From assembly GCA_038496675.1 (NCBI GenBank), contig CM076659.1:10430500-10494499 (forward strand): a stretch of DNA of 64,000 nt. The letters run 5' to 3'. Positions 36,912-48,539 of the stretch are shown one piece after another. The DNA is from Rachycentron canadum (taxonomy: Eukaryota > Chordata > Actinopteri > Carangiformes > Rachycentridae). The first letter of the stretch is position 1. The number at the start of each line of letters is the position of its first letter. The notes below the pieces were generated by a model that saw only the letters and a list, made by a program, of their open reading frames with translations, searched no databases and was not told the DNA's origin. The position numbers and the translations under genes are program-made.

Positions 36912-37722
36912 ACAGTAGTATAAAGAAATTGGAGCCTAAAGATATGAGGCAACTATTGGAGGGAAAACATGTTTTATAATGTGATGACTATATACAGACA
37001 GATTGGGAGGGGAGCAAAGTGGGAATGCAGGGTTTGTTTCAGTGTAAGAAGAGCTGACAGAAATGATACACTACAGTACATGTGGGCTGTGAAACGGGCC
37101 AGTGCACACGCTGGCACAGAGCTCCCAGGAACAACATCAAAGCAGAGAAATGTAGATGATCTACTTAACTGTGTGTTTTAATAATGTAAAAAAAGTAGGT
37201 AATTCAGATGAATACTAGATTATTAGAAAACTGGGCTTTTTTCTTTTATCCCTGCTGGGAAAGAAGATGGAATGAGACAGACTGGCAGACTGGATGATGC
37301 TTCCACTGACTTTGTACAGCACCGTTTTTGTGGCCTGAAAGAGGGAACTTGAATACTTTTTTCTTTTTGAATTGGAGAGAGAAGGAGGTTAGGGCAGAGA
37401 AGACATCTTCCTGAAAACAAATGGAAAATTAAAGAGAAAGAAAGAGAGAAAGAGACTCTGGACAGAACCAACATTGTTGGGTTGATAAGTCTCTGGCTAT
37501 TTTTCACTATCACTTCAAATTTTTTTTTTTTGTACTTACATTTTTAAATTTGCTTCAGTTAAACTTCTATGGTATGAAAGCAGAAATCATACGTACAGAC
37601 ATAGCACCTGAATTCACTGTTGCCGTAGCAATAAGAGATGAAATTTTAACTCAGTATTTCCTAATCAGTTAACCTGTAAGTAGCTCTGTTACTGAAATAC
37701 ATCTTTGTTTTACAAAAAGGTA

Positions 37723-37732
37723 AATAAATAAA
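37723..37732 (+). terminator. sfrp5: sfrp5 distal polyadenylation signal candidate (overlapping pair)
   Basis: Two overlapping AATAAA hexamers occur here, 1.25 kb after the stop codon. Overlapping hexamers are common at functional 3' ends but also arise by chance in AT-rich DNA. Confidence 0.35.
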
Positions 37733-37735
37733 ATA

Positions 37736-40700
37736 TATTTGAAATTTTTATAAAGAAGACCTCTTCGAAATGTGCCATTTCTTTCTTATCATGATTAAAC
37801 CACTTTCTTAATGCATACTCATCCATAAAGAAAAAAATATTTTCTGACTTATTCACAATTCAATTAGATTCCTGGATCTTTGCAAAGCTTAAGAATTTAA
37901 TTTTCCATTTTAAAAGCTATGTGATACAAAAATTAGTCCTTTTACCAGATCAAATGTTTTAAAGACAAGTCGGGCATCTTGATTTTCATCGATAATTTTT
38001 AGTGATGTGATTTAGACAATCTAATTTCTTTTGAAAAATTATCTATTACTTATCTTTAAGTGGAAAATTAAGTTGAGCAAAAGGTTTAAGTTGAGCAGAT
38101 GTAAACTAAGTTTAAATTTTGCTACAAACAGGATTGTGAAAATGCACAGTGCCTGCCATGCATCTCCATTTCCCCTTTCAAAGGGAAGAAAGAAGTGAAA
38201 CCTCAACTGTGCTCTGTGCAATGCCAAAATCTTCCAGATCTGTACTGGGCTCTCAGCTTTACACAAAGCCCATGCTACAAAAGAGAAAAAGGGGTGACGC
38301 AGACAGACAGCAGGCTGCAATGTAACACACCAATTTGAAAACCGCCCACAGCTTAATCAAAATGCACGCACAGCTAATTCACTGAAATAAAAAAGATCTG
38401 GCCACTTCGCTCTCCAAAATGCAAGATGGATCAATTGTAACACTGTACAATATTTATTGTCTTCCGCCCATATTTCCCAGAATGTGGAGACTTTTGGACA
38501 CTGTTTGAAGCGCGAATGCCAGCAGAGTGATGACCGATTTCCAACTGATTGTGGAGATAGTGCACACTCTGCGTCTAGGCTGCGGAATGACAGAAACAGG
38601 AGGGGACAAGGATAATGAGTAGAAACAAGCCTTTATTGGAGATTTCAAAACTTACAAATTATCTGTGAGTGATCAAAAACGATAAACGCTTAGCAACATG
38701 TTCAAATTCCACTGAGGAGGGAGGGATTTGTTGGAAAGTGTTGACCCCCTCCTTCAGAGCTGAAACAGCTCTCATGCAGCAGACTACATCCAGCTGAGAG
38801 GGGAATGACGAGCAGCTTTCATAAAGCAAGATGTGGCAATTCAGTGAGCTGAAGAAGAAAAAAAAGGGAAGGTGAAAAAGAAGCCAGGGGAGAAACTTGG
38901 CTTGGCCCCACAGGCACCCATCAGCACCTTTATAAAGGTCACTTCATGTTGTTAATAAGGGCCTGATGAGGGACCAGTGACATATTTTCCTCCAGTGAGA
39001 CGTCTATTCAAACAAATATCAGTTCCATCAAACATACATGCGTTATAACTGACTGGTCACAGAAAAGTAGTGCAAAAAGAGCATCACCACCACCACACAC
39101 AGAAACACACACACCCGCACTAACACATATGTCCCTCCCTCCCACACACACAGCGACTGTGGAAGAATGGCCATATTGTCTGTTTTTATTCCAGTGCTGA
39201 TAAGCAGCACCTTTTTCACAGCTGAATAGAGGCCGTCTGTCTGGCTGTCATACATACACACACGCATGCACACACACGCACACACACAGCTGTCACTCAA
39301 ACACTTCAAAAATATTTATCTTAAGTCATGCATTATCATATACTGCACATTCTAAGCCTTAGTGGTATAAATAAGCTTTTTCATATTTTCCTTCACCCAC
39401 CCACTTGTTTTCCGTAATTTCTTTTTTAAAAAAACAGAGAGAAGGGTGTGATCAACTTACAAACACTTTTTTCTCATGTGATGAAGTTCATTTGGGAAAT
39501 GAGGTAATGAAGCCTAAATGTACCACTGTAAATCAGATTTATTGTATATTTTCTACACACACCAACAGTATAACCAGTGGCTATGAAATGCTCTTTCAGT
39601 AATCTCAAATCTCCTTATCAATGTGGTTTTATTTGTTTTCTTTATAAGTTATGGCCAATAAATATAGTGATCCAGTATTTAAAATTAGATTTTATTACTT
39701 CACTCTAGTTTTCCGGATGCATGAAGAGAGCATTTAAAAAAAGAGTCTGGGCAACGGACAAAAGAAGCTGGATATTTACTGTTACTGTTTACTGTTGTTA
39801 CTGTTACTGTTTTTGTTTAAAATTTCTTTGTCTACAAAGTATTAAGTTATGACTAACTGAAAATTGATATAAGAATAAGTTAATTTATGGAAAAATGTCA
39901 GATTCAAAAGATTATTTTACAACTTTATAAATAATGTTACTTTATCAGTTGGAATAATCTCAACATTTGATTACATTTCTTAAACATATCTAAAACATTT
40001 ATACAAACATGGGCACGCACATGCACACCAGTGCCCACATGTACGCACATACATGCTCATACAATAATCAGATTTGACTAGTCTACCTCAACAGAAAGAG
40101 ACCTTTATATAACAACCTGGAGTCAGAAGAATTTCTATTAGCTGCGGCATGCCTCTCTCTCCCCACCACAAAAGGTACCATTAAAGCAGCATTAGAGAGT
40201 AAGCCAACATCCTTCTGGTCTGAACCTCGAGACCACCTGTCTGCAGGAAGGAGAGACAGCACGAGTCGTATATTCATTTAGAAGAACAGAGTGAGAGAGG
40301 GTGGAAACAGCAGCACATGGACAGAACAACTGTACTGGCTCTGAGCCTTGGCCCTCCATGCTCAGTAAAATGCATTAAAGATGTTGCGTTTTGTTGTGTG
40401 TGTGTATGTGCGTGCGTGTGTGCGTGTTTGTGTACGTGAATAAGAGTGCTGTGTAGACGCCCTCAAAAAAGGCCTAGAGCAGGCCAGGGAATCATTTTCT
40501 CCCTATAATAAAGTCAGAGCAACTTTCTCCATGTGGTGCACACACAGAGAGAAGGCTGCTTTCCACAACACTGCTCTCATTTACATTCAAACTTGCCTGG
40601 GCTAAAAAGTCACTTTCAACTAGCTGAGTAATTTTCTCAGTCGTGATGAATATAAATGATGAAGCAGGACTGTTTCAGTAATGTCATGCAACATCACACG

Positions 40701-41008
40701 TGGAATACTGAATCTCTTTAAAAGGGATCATTTGTGACTCCCCGAGACACACTCACATTCACACTAATGTGTCATTTTATTTGTTAAATGATATGATCAT
40801 GTTAGACTTTTGTTCGGTGAGTATTTGCTGTTTCCCATTCATTTCTATTGAAGCCCATATGATGAATGACAAATGACAAGAACTAGGTGCAAAAATAGTG
40901 AGAACTGGTAAATTATGGCTTGAAGTGAAGAATGACCTAAGGCCAAGTCTAGTATCTGGAGAAAGTGTCAAGTATTTTCGACGTCCTGATTATGCATGCA
41001 TGCATGCA

Positions 41009-41040
<32 letters not shown>

Positions 41041-41300
41041 CACACACACACAGTGGCAACATGTTAGGCACCCACTGAATTTGATCTGGAGAGCAGGTGA
41101 TGTTCCAGGAGCAAAAGTAAGATTTGTTAATGTTTATCCACATACACTTTTGCACTTTTATTATCAATACATATCTATAATCAGATTGACTCTATCTTGC
41201 TTTTCCTGTACTAGACACAGGTATGTGTGGTGATACTGTAATGTACTTGAAGGAGCTTAAAAAATATATATGCCTGAATAATAGTCATACTCATAGTCAT
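37736..41300. other. Gene-free DNA downstream of sfrp5
   Basis: No supported gene. AT-rich at 37740-38100, CA-rich patches near 39090-39300 and 40385-40435, and a TGCA/CGCA/CA compound array at 40992-41052. A convergent zfyve27 gene might be expected here from the mammalian order as I recall it, but no FYVE-type cysteine motif was seen. Confidence 0.55.
40992..41052. repeat. Compound TGCA/CGCA/CA microsatellite
   Basis: Three stepwise units in order: tgca repeats, cgca repeats and then CA, all alternating purine-pyrimidine. The order suggests base changes spreading along one array. Confidence 0.95.
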
Positions 41301-41309
41301 AACTCATAC

Positions 41310-42342
41310 TTATCCGGTTTCAGTTTGTTAATGTTAACAATGACCATTCAGAGTGCAGCAGAGTTACGTATGGCGTACCACTGGGCTCAGTTTTAGGGAC
41401 AATTCTTTTCATTCTCTACATACTCCCGTTAGGCGATATAATCCGGAAACACTCGATCAACTTCCATTTCTATGCTGATGATACCCAGCTCTACTTATCT
41501 ATAGAACCAGATGATAAAAGCCGCCTCATAAATCTGCAAGACTGCCTAAAAAACATCAAATCCTGGATGTCCTTCCTTCCTTCCTTCTACTAAACTCAGA
41601 CAAAACAGAGGTCATTGTGTTTGGACCTAAACATCTCAGGGACACCTTTTCTTCACAGATTGCTAGTCTAGATGGCATCACCCTGAACTCAAGTATGACC
41701 ACAAGGAACCTTGGAGTAATATTTGACCAGGACCTTTCATTCAGCTCACACTTAAAACACGTGACTAGGACTGCCTTTTTTCACCTGCACAGCATAGCCA
41801 AAATTAGGAATATCCTCTCTCAGAGTGATGCTAAGAAACTAGTCCATGCATTTATCACCTCTAGGCTGGACTACTATAACTCTCTGTTGTCAGGATGTCC
41901 AAAAAACTCTCTAAAGAGTCTGCAGTTAGTCCAGAACGCTGCAGCAAGGATATTGACAGGAGTTAGTAAAAGAGAACACATCTCTCCCACTATAGCTTCT
42001 CTCCAGTGGCTCCCTGTAGGATATCGAGTAGACTTCAAAATCCTTCTGCTGACTTATAAAGCCCTTAATGACAAAGCTCCATCCTATTTGAAAGACCTCA
42101 GACACGTTTTCTTGTCTGTATACAACATCTATTGCACGTCAGTCCGTCCTGGGTGAGGGATCCCTCCTCTGTTGCTCACCATGAGGTTTCTCTTTTTTCC
42201 CTGTTAAAAGGGTTTTTTGTTTTGAGTTTTTCCTCAGTTGATGTGAGGGTCGAAGGGCAGAGGATGTTGTTATGATGCCATGTAAAGCCTTTTGAGACAA
42301 ACTGTTTGTAAAAATGGGCTATACAAATAAAATTACCTTGCC
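41310..42342 (+). mobile_element. 5'-truncated L2/CR1-like LINE, reverse-transcriptase 3' part and tail
   Basis: The 5' part translates to the RT palm with GVPLGSVLG and the catalytic FYADDTQLY (YADD codons at 41471-41482). It runs to a TAA at 41591 just after a CTTC repeat (41571-41587). The homology then resumes in another frame as NSDKTEVIVFGPKH and continues to about 42106 with AFITSRLDYYNSLLSG and QLVQNAAARILTG. The last part of the RT C-terminal domain is missing: the frame passes into a typical fish LINE 3' UTR (ggatccctcctctgttgctc, gggctatacaaataaaatt). It is a dead copy with a frameshift and an apparent internal deletion. The clade name is from motif resemblance only. Confidence 0.8.
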
Positions 42343-42537
42343 TAGTCAGATAAGGGCTACAGTAGCACGTTAGTGCAAGTATAACTGATTGTGAATTGAA
42401 CCTGAATTAAACCTGACAATTTTTACCTAAAATTCTAACATTTTCTTGAACATGGGTAAAAAAGTAAATATTCAAACTGAAATTATCTGTTTAAATTCTA
42501 AATTTAACAGATCATTTGAAGTAGTTTGCCTTGAGAT

Positions 42538-42552
42538 CCAGCAGAGAGCGCT
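42538..42552 (+). promoter_or_regulatory. CTCF-like motif
   Basis: CCAGCAGAGAGCGCT matches the vertebrate CTCF core at 14 of 15 positions (A instead of G at position 10). Motif evidence only. Confidence 0.35.
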
Positions 42553-44497
42553 CTAAAACTTTCAGATTAACCTATGGCGTGCCCTATTGACCTTTCAGTA
42601 AACTAAGTTGGTAATGTGACATTGCTTGCAACAAAAATGGACAACACAAATAAGCAAAGCTTTCCTGAGCAGATAATCACAAAACCAGAGCTTCCACGAA
42701 GCAGTGTGTGGAAGGCAACAAACTAACAAGGATAACACTGTTTGTCAACTTTACAACCACTACGAATCTGTCAACTCACAAGCTAGCTTTGTACCCAAGT
42801 GAGACAGCAGAGGAACCTAAAACCAGCAGAGCGATGTCAAGTGTGCAACCTCATCTGACTGAAGTGGGCCTCTAACCAGAAGCTTGTAAAGATGCCACAC
42901 TGATCAAGATTTATACAAGATGGACGGAATGAGGAATTCATCCAGACTTGATTTTTCGGAGAAAGTCACAGCCCAAATGTCAATCTGATTGCTCCAACAA
43001 ACTCTGAGTAACTGTACTGCAACCTCTCTAGTGCCTCTTGGTTGCCTTTACACCCTTTTGAAATTGAATACCGTAGTGTTAACGGAGTAATAGGTGTCAA
43101 TCAAGATCTAGGCCTTCCTCTCTTTGGTACTGCTGTGTATCCAGCATTGACTCAGTGACACAATGATAGCGTGACAATGACATTCAAGGCCTGTCAGCCT
43201 GCCTGTTGCACTAAGGCAATGAGATTAGAGCTGCAGAACACACACACACAAAACCTGGAGAAAAAAAGGCAGGGGGACGGAAGAGGAGAAAGATTGCGGG
43301 GGGAGAAGAGACTGGATAAGAAAACACCCAAGCTGCTCTCAAGGGATTTTGGCTCTCGGAAACATCACATTGGCCTCAGTGTCTCCTCTGCAGTGGAAAA
43401 TGAATAAATTAATAGGTGGAGTAGAAGGCCTCCCATGCACAAGGTCCTGAAGCCATCTGTGAAGGCCATCAGTGTGTCCCAAACCTGCTGTTTCCCTACT
43501 GAACCAACATGTCAGTGTGGAGATTTACAGCCACACGGAAAGCATATACACACACACACACAAACACATACCCACGCACCGTCACTCTCGCACACACAAG
43601 AATCAAAGGGGATATACTCACAACTACAGCCAAACACACATCCACATGTATTTGCACAGAAGAGTGCCAGGATGCAAAGGCACAGTCAAAGCAAATATTG
43701 GCACAAACACATAAGCGGAAATAAAAGTTCTTACTCTTCACACACCCACGTGCATACACAAAAACTTGGCCGGCGCGTAGATTTACGCCCGTTTGGAAAG
43801 ACAAGCATCAGCCAATAAATAAATCAATTTCCCTCGAGACCTGTTGACCTGTTTTGTTACACACACACACAATGGCAGAGGTCAAGGTCAGGCAGGGATG
43901 AGCGGAAGGTCAGAAGGAGGTGAAAGTGTGTTGATGTGCGTCTGTTTGTGTGTGGGCACGTATGCTGATAAAACTGTGCACTGTGTCAAAGCCCTACTCT
44001 ATGGATGGGGGTTAGCAGCCTCCATGTTTTGGTGGGTCATGACCTCTGACCCCCGCATAACCTAAGAGGTGAAGCAGGCTGGTCAAGTGGGACTGTGGCC
44101 ACTAATTGACATAATCTCCCATCTTCTACTTGTCAGTCTCTTTTCAAACAGACCAGGATAATCGGTTTGGCTCTGCGAGGGTGTGTTTGGGTGGCATTTT
44201 GCTATTGTTAGGTAGAAACAGTCCCTGTGCCTTTACTAGAGCTACTATCAAGTGTCCTCCTCCTGTGCTAGAAAGCTGAACACAATGGCTTCCTAAAACC
44301 TACACAGACCAACTATTTAGGGTCTTAAATGAGACTGATTTTTAATTAGAAGAATCTGTTAGGGCATATCCAATGTGTATTGTAGATAATCACACAGTGA
44401 GAAATGTTTGAAAACAAAAGATTGCGGTCCCCTTTACAAGACTTAAATGTGTGAAGGTTTAGCTCAAGGGACAGGATGAACTGGAAGAGAGGTCATT

Positions 44498-44501
<4 letters not shown>

Positions 44502-44527
<26 letters not shown>
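44502..44527. repeat. (AT)n microsatellite
   Basis: Perfect AT run of about 26 nt. Confidence 0.93.
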
Positions 44528-44535
<8 letters not shown>

Positions 44536-45439
44536 GAAAAAAGCAAGAAAATTAATTGCATCTGATTTTTAGCAAGATAATGCACTGTTTGTCTGTCAAT
44601 AATCTGGGGATGAAAGGCTCTGGAAGTAGTTGACAAATGGAGAAGGAGATGTATTCACATCATCACAGAAATTCATCTTTTATTTATATGGTGTAGTAAT
44701 GTGAGAGAGCTTCAGCTCTGGATGTCTATGGTGTGATGTGGTTCAAATTTGTGCGCTGACCTTTGTGGGCAGAGTCAATTTTGTTGGTTGAGTTTCTAAA
44801 AATTACTATTGCTAACAACATTAGCATCATAGATAGCATTGTAAAACACAACCAAGCCTTCTGGGCTGGTAAATGCTACGCTGATCAATACATCAGACCT
44901 TAATTTTTCTGCAGTAATGTAAATATGCTGTCCAACATGATAAACTTGTGTGTTATGTACGAGGCCCAGTGCTCTTCCAGTCTTTCCATAATTATCTGAT
45001 TTTTTTCCAGAGTTAAAAGTTAACAGTTATTTATTATCTTTCTATAAACATAAATGTCTATCCAATTTACCCAGAGATGTCTTCTATTGCTTGTTTGTTT
45101 GACCAATAGAGTCCCATTAACAGTTACATAAGAAAATTCACAAATCCCCATACTTAAGAGGGTGGAACCATGGCAATCTGAATTGATAAATAACTCTCTA
45201 ATTGTTTCAGAGGTTCACAACAATTTGGGAGAAAAGCTGGATTAATTTTATGTTTTCATCTTAATCGGCCATGTTGGGTATTACTTAACCAATCTTAAAG
45301 CTCTAGTTAAGCTTGTTTTTGCCTTCTGCTTAACCTTTTAATCCTGTGCACCTTTTTAGCCTCGGGCCAACAGATCTATCACTCTTCCCATCTTTTTTTT
45401 GTAGTTGATACTTAACTTACTATCTCTTATCTAATCTCT

Positions 45440-45899
45440 TAGTGTGCCTCTCTCATTGTTTCATCGTTAAAATTTTAGTTCTCACTTTTAGAGCTTTGCA
45501 CAGTCAGGCCCCAAATTACATAACAGACCTCCTTCATCCACATACCACAGGTCAAGCTCTTCGGTCCTCTACCCTGGGTCTGTTAAATGTACCACAAACA
45601 TGGCTAAAGACCCGGGGTGGTCACACCTTCCAATTAACAGCTCCTAAACTCTGGAATATCCTTCTGCTAAATCTGAGATCCTTAGACTCTGTTGGCTCTT
45701 TTATAACAAGCAATCTGTTCAGACAGGCTTCTAGGTAGCATTTGGTTTTCACCTTGTATATTTTATCTTGTGTTTTTACTTTGTTTTTATTTGTTGTATT
45801 TAGTTTTTAACTATGTAATTTGATTTTATTCTTTTGATTAAAGCACTTTGTGACTAGTGTCTGTGAAAAGTGCTGCATAAATAAACTTTTCTTGCTTTG
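45440..45899 (+). mobile_element. 5'-truncated L2/CR1-like LINE, extreme 3' end
   Basis: The frame at 45442-45738 begins in the RT C-terminal region (VKILVLTFRALHSQAPNYI) and goes on through LRSSTLGLLNVP, FQLTAPKLWN and SFITSNLFRQA to a TAG. It is followed by a T-rich 3' UTR and the tail aaagcactttgtgactagtg, ending in a gctgcataaataaac-type segment. Only about 100 codons remain. The domain overlaps the end of the fragment at 41.3-42.3 kb but the tail differs, so it is a separate copy of a related subfamily. Confidence 0.75.
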
Positions 45900-47500
45900 T
45901 ATCACTGACCCCATTCCCGTCACCTCTCCTATCATCACACAGACCACTAAGATGACAAACCATTTTTCTGTTCTGCTACAGGACTGAAGATGCTCCTCTA
46001 TCAGCATGAATATCTGTAGCATTCATTTAACAGCCATACAACATAATTTGAGAAATAATATGCACAGAAGCTGAAATTATGTGATTACTTCTGTCTTTCA
46101 GGATGACAAAACAAGGGAAATGAGATTTTAACGATTTGGTGTAAGTGCAGCTCTATCTCTATTGATTCTAGCGCTTAGAATTTTTAATAGAAAGGTTAAA
46201 AAAATATTAGAAAAAGTGTTTACATGAATGGCTACTTAAAAAATTATAAACAGCAATGTGCTCTAACTACAGTCCTTAAATGCTCCCTGCTGGTATTTGT
46301 CCTTAGTGTGAATACAGACTGCACAGGCTTAATCATCTGAATCCTTTCCATGAGCAAACTGCTCGCCCAAAAACGGTCTGTACTTTCCCCACTGCCTAAA
46401 ACAATAACCCCACCAAATGCAGCACCAACGAGCCAGCTTCACAGAAATCGCTCTTCAGCGTTTGAAGTGTTTATGGACATTAATGATCCAACATTTCAAA
46501 AGAGCAGCACATGTTTGGCATAGCAGAGCACTTGGGCAAGAGGAGAAGGCATGGTTGAATGGAAAATGTTTCATCACAAGAGTTGTGTTGTTTTCACTGT
46601 GTGATGTGAGGGTTGTGTGGTCTAAGTCCGGTGAGTGCCCCTGGGATGTCAAAACATCAAGTGTCCAACCACAGAGCATCTCAGCTTCTGTCAGATCTGC
46701 TTGACATATACGTTCCCTTAGGTGAGTATATATGGGGCTGTTACCATCTAATGTATTTTTATTAACATTAATATAACTATTGTTTTTGTTGCAAATTTGT
46801 TTAGTCTATGAAATGCATGAAAATGCAGATACAAATACACATACAGTTGTGCTGGTTGTTTTTACTGACAATATAAGAATGAAATTATTAAAAACATAAC
46901 AGCACAGACAGATTAATCAGCAATGAAAATAATTATTCTCAGCTCTAAACCTTTGTAGACACAATCAGTGGGACAGAGATAAAGCAGATGAGTAAACGGA
47001 TACAAACAGCACAGAGTGTGTACAGAGTGCAGAGAGACATCCCTCACAGGGCTCTCCGGCAGGACAGAGCCAGATGTAAATGATTTACGCTGTTTTTTTT
47101 GTTCTCCGCTCAGCTTACATGATTTCGGAAACTTGTGATCCTCTTGAACATGTACTGAATGAAAGGACTGAATCATGTGTACTATCCGCCATAGATGGAG
47201 CGTTTCTCACATGTTTTGCATACTGATCTCCAGCCAAGACAAGCAAAGGTCAGTGAGTTCAGCAGGCCGATTCTTAGTCCATCAAATCTCATTTTGCAAT
47301 ATAGTAGCCTCTGCCCAGATTTTTATCTACTTTTCGCTCTCTGTCACTTTCTTTTTGTCTCATCTAAACTTAACTGTTAATCTGTGCATCACTGTGTCAG
47401 CATCTGCATCACTGTTTCAGAGATCAGAGTTTAAGTTGAAAGAAAAAGATGAAAGACACATGACAGGGCTCTCTGGAGACCTTTGATGATGCCATTTTCG
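45900..47500. other. Gene-free stretch
   Basis: Unique-looking sequence with no supported gene. A weaker CTCF-like match is on the minus strand at 46279-46293. Confidence 0.5.
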
Positions 47501-47510
47501 AAGGAATGGC

Positions 47511-47600
47511 ATCTTGTATGGCTGACAGTCCCCATTATAATGCTCCACCCATCTTGTATGGCTGACAGTCCCTATTATACAGCTCCACTCATTTTGTATG
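47511..47600. repeat. 40-bp tandem repeat, about 2.25 copies
   Basis: Two 40-bp units beginning atcttgtatggctgacagtc at 47511 and 47551, about 90% identical, followed by a partial third (attttgtatg at 47591). Confidence 0.92.
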
Positions 47601-48189
47601 CACAGGTGAAGGACAACAAACATTCCACATAAACAGTATATATACATTTATATATACAATCTGTAAGCTACCTTACTGCATACATCTGTTGCTCTACAAA
47701 AGCTAGTTCAAGCATATCTGGGCAAATTGTTCATGATGTTACAGAACCATATTCAAGTGTTCAAAATTTTAAAATTTCTGTTCAACACCAATTGTAAACA
47801 TTCAAAGATCAAATGACTTTTTACAACTGGCTTAAAGTGTTTGAACTTTGCTCCAAAGTTTTGAGGTTGTGCGTCTGAGTGAATTTTGAAGTCCAACAAC
47901 CAGATGAAAGACTGAAGGACTTAAGCTCAATTGTCTCTAATCAAATTGCTGGTGTCAAAGGAGCATGTGGAGAGTTTGAGGTTGTGTGTTTAATCCTTAT
48001 AAGGCTCAGAGAATTCAGAAGTTGAAAACTCAAAGTGAAGAGTTAAAATCAATCACGGAGAAGCTTGCAACACTTGGTGGGAGTGGCGGGTTTGTTTGTT
48101 TGTGACCAAAAGGCGTGGGCCTGCATTGCCCATGAGCTGTGTCTCCACACTGCTGTGTGCACTGGAAATATCTGCATTTGTTATGCTGT

Positions 48190-48385
48190 TGGGTCAGTTT
48201 TGGTACATGGAGACACCGTTTAAGGAACGCTCTCACAATGTTCCAGCATTTAATGAAAAGACTTGTGTCATGCTTGGAAGGTTGTTCTGTTTATCTTGAC
48301 AATTTGGTAATTTACAGTGACACTTGGCATTCTCACCTCCAGGAACTTCGTGCACTGTTTGAGCATTTGGCTGAGGTGCAGTGCA
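48190..48385 (+). mobile_element. Ty3/Gypsy reverse-transcriptase fragment with degraded catalytic box
   Basis: In the frame of 48139-48468, the stretch TMFQHLMKRLV, then VYLDNLVIYSDTW and ELRALFEHLAE, resembles the RT palm of Ty3/Gypsy elements. The usual Y-L-D-D catalytic box reads Y-L-D-N at 48292-48303, so it is inactive. Flanking sequence upstream and downstream is not recognisable as element, so this is a short scrap. It could belong to the same family as the relic at 56.6-58.4 kb but lies on the opposite strand. Confidence 0.6.
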
Positions 48386-48535
48386 CACACAGTGCAGGGC
48401 CAATGCAGGAAGGCCCCAGGCCACAAGTTGCTGTGTCGGTGTGTGCACACAGTGGATGGTCAATGTAGGTCTGCAGTGGTGGTATGTGTGCTCATATAGT
48501 GCAGGGCTAATGTGAGCAGACCCCAGGCTCAAATC
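48380..48535. repeat. Diverged minisatellite-like repeats
   Basis: Three diverged copies of a unit built on gtgcacacacagtgcagggc followed by caatg and cccaggc words start near 48380, 48439 and 48485. They abut the end of the Ty3/Gypsy fragment. Confidence 0.5.
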
Positions 48536-48539
48536 CTCA

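Larger units (their letters stand above)
36474..37735 (+). other. sfrp5: sfrp5 3' untranslated region (inferred extent)
   Basis: From the stop codon the sequence becomes AT-rich and non-coding. AATAAA at 36906-36911 would give a 3' UTR of about 0.45 kb. Overlapping AATAAA copies at 37723-37728 and 37727-37732 would give about 1.26 kb. No further gene is seen between them. Which site is used cannot be told from sequence alone. Confidence 0.5.
42343..45439. other. Gene-free stretch between two LINE fragments
   Basis: Contains a CTCF-like motif at 42538-42552, CA-rich patches at 43223-43252 and 43548-43580, and an (AT)n run at 44502-44527. No gene or further recognisable transposon. Confidence 0.55.
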
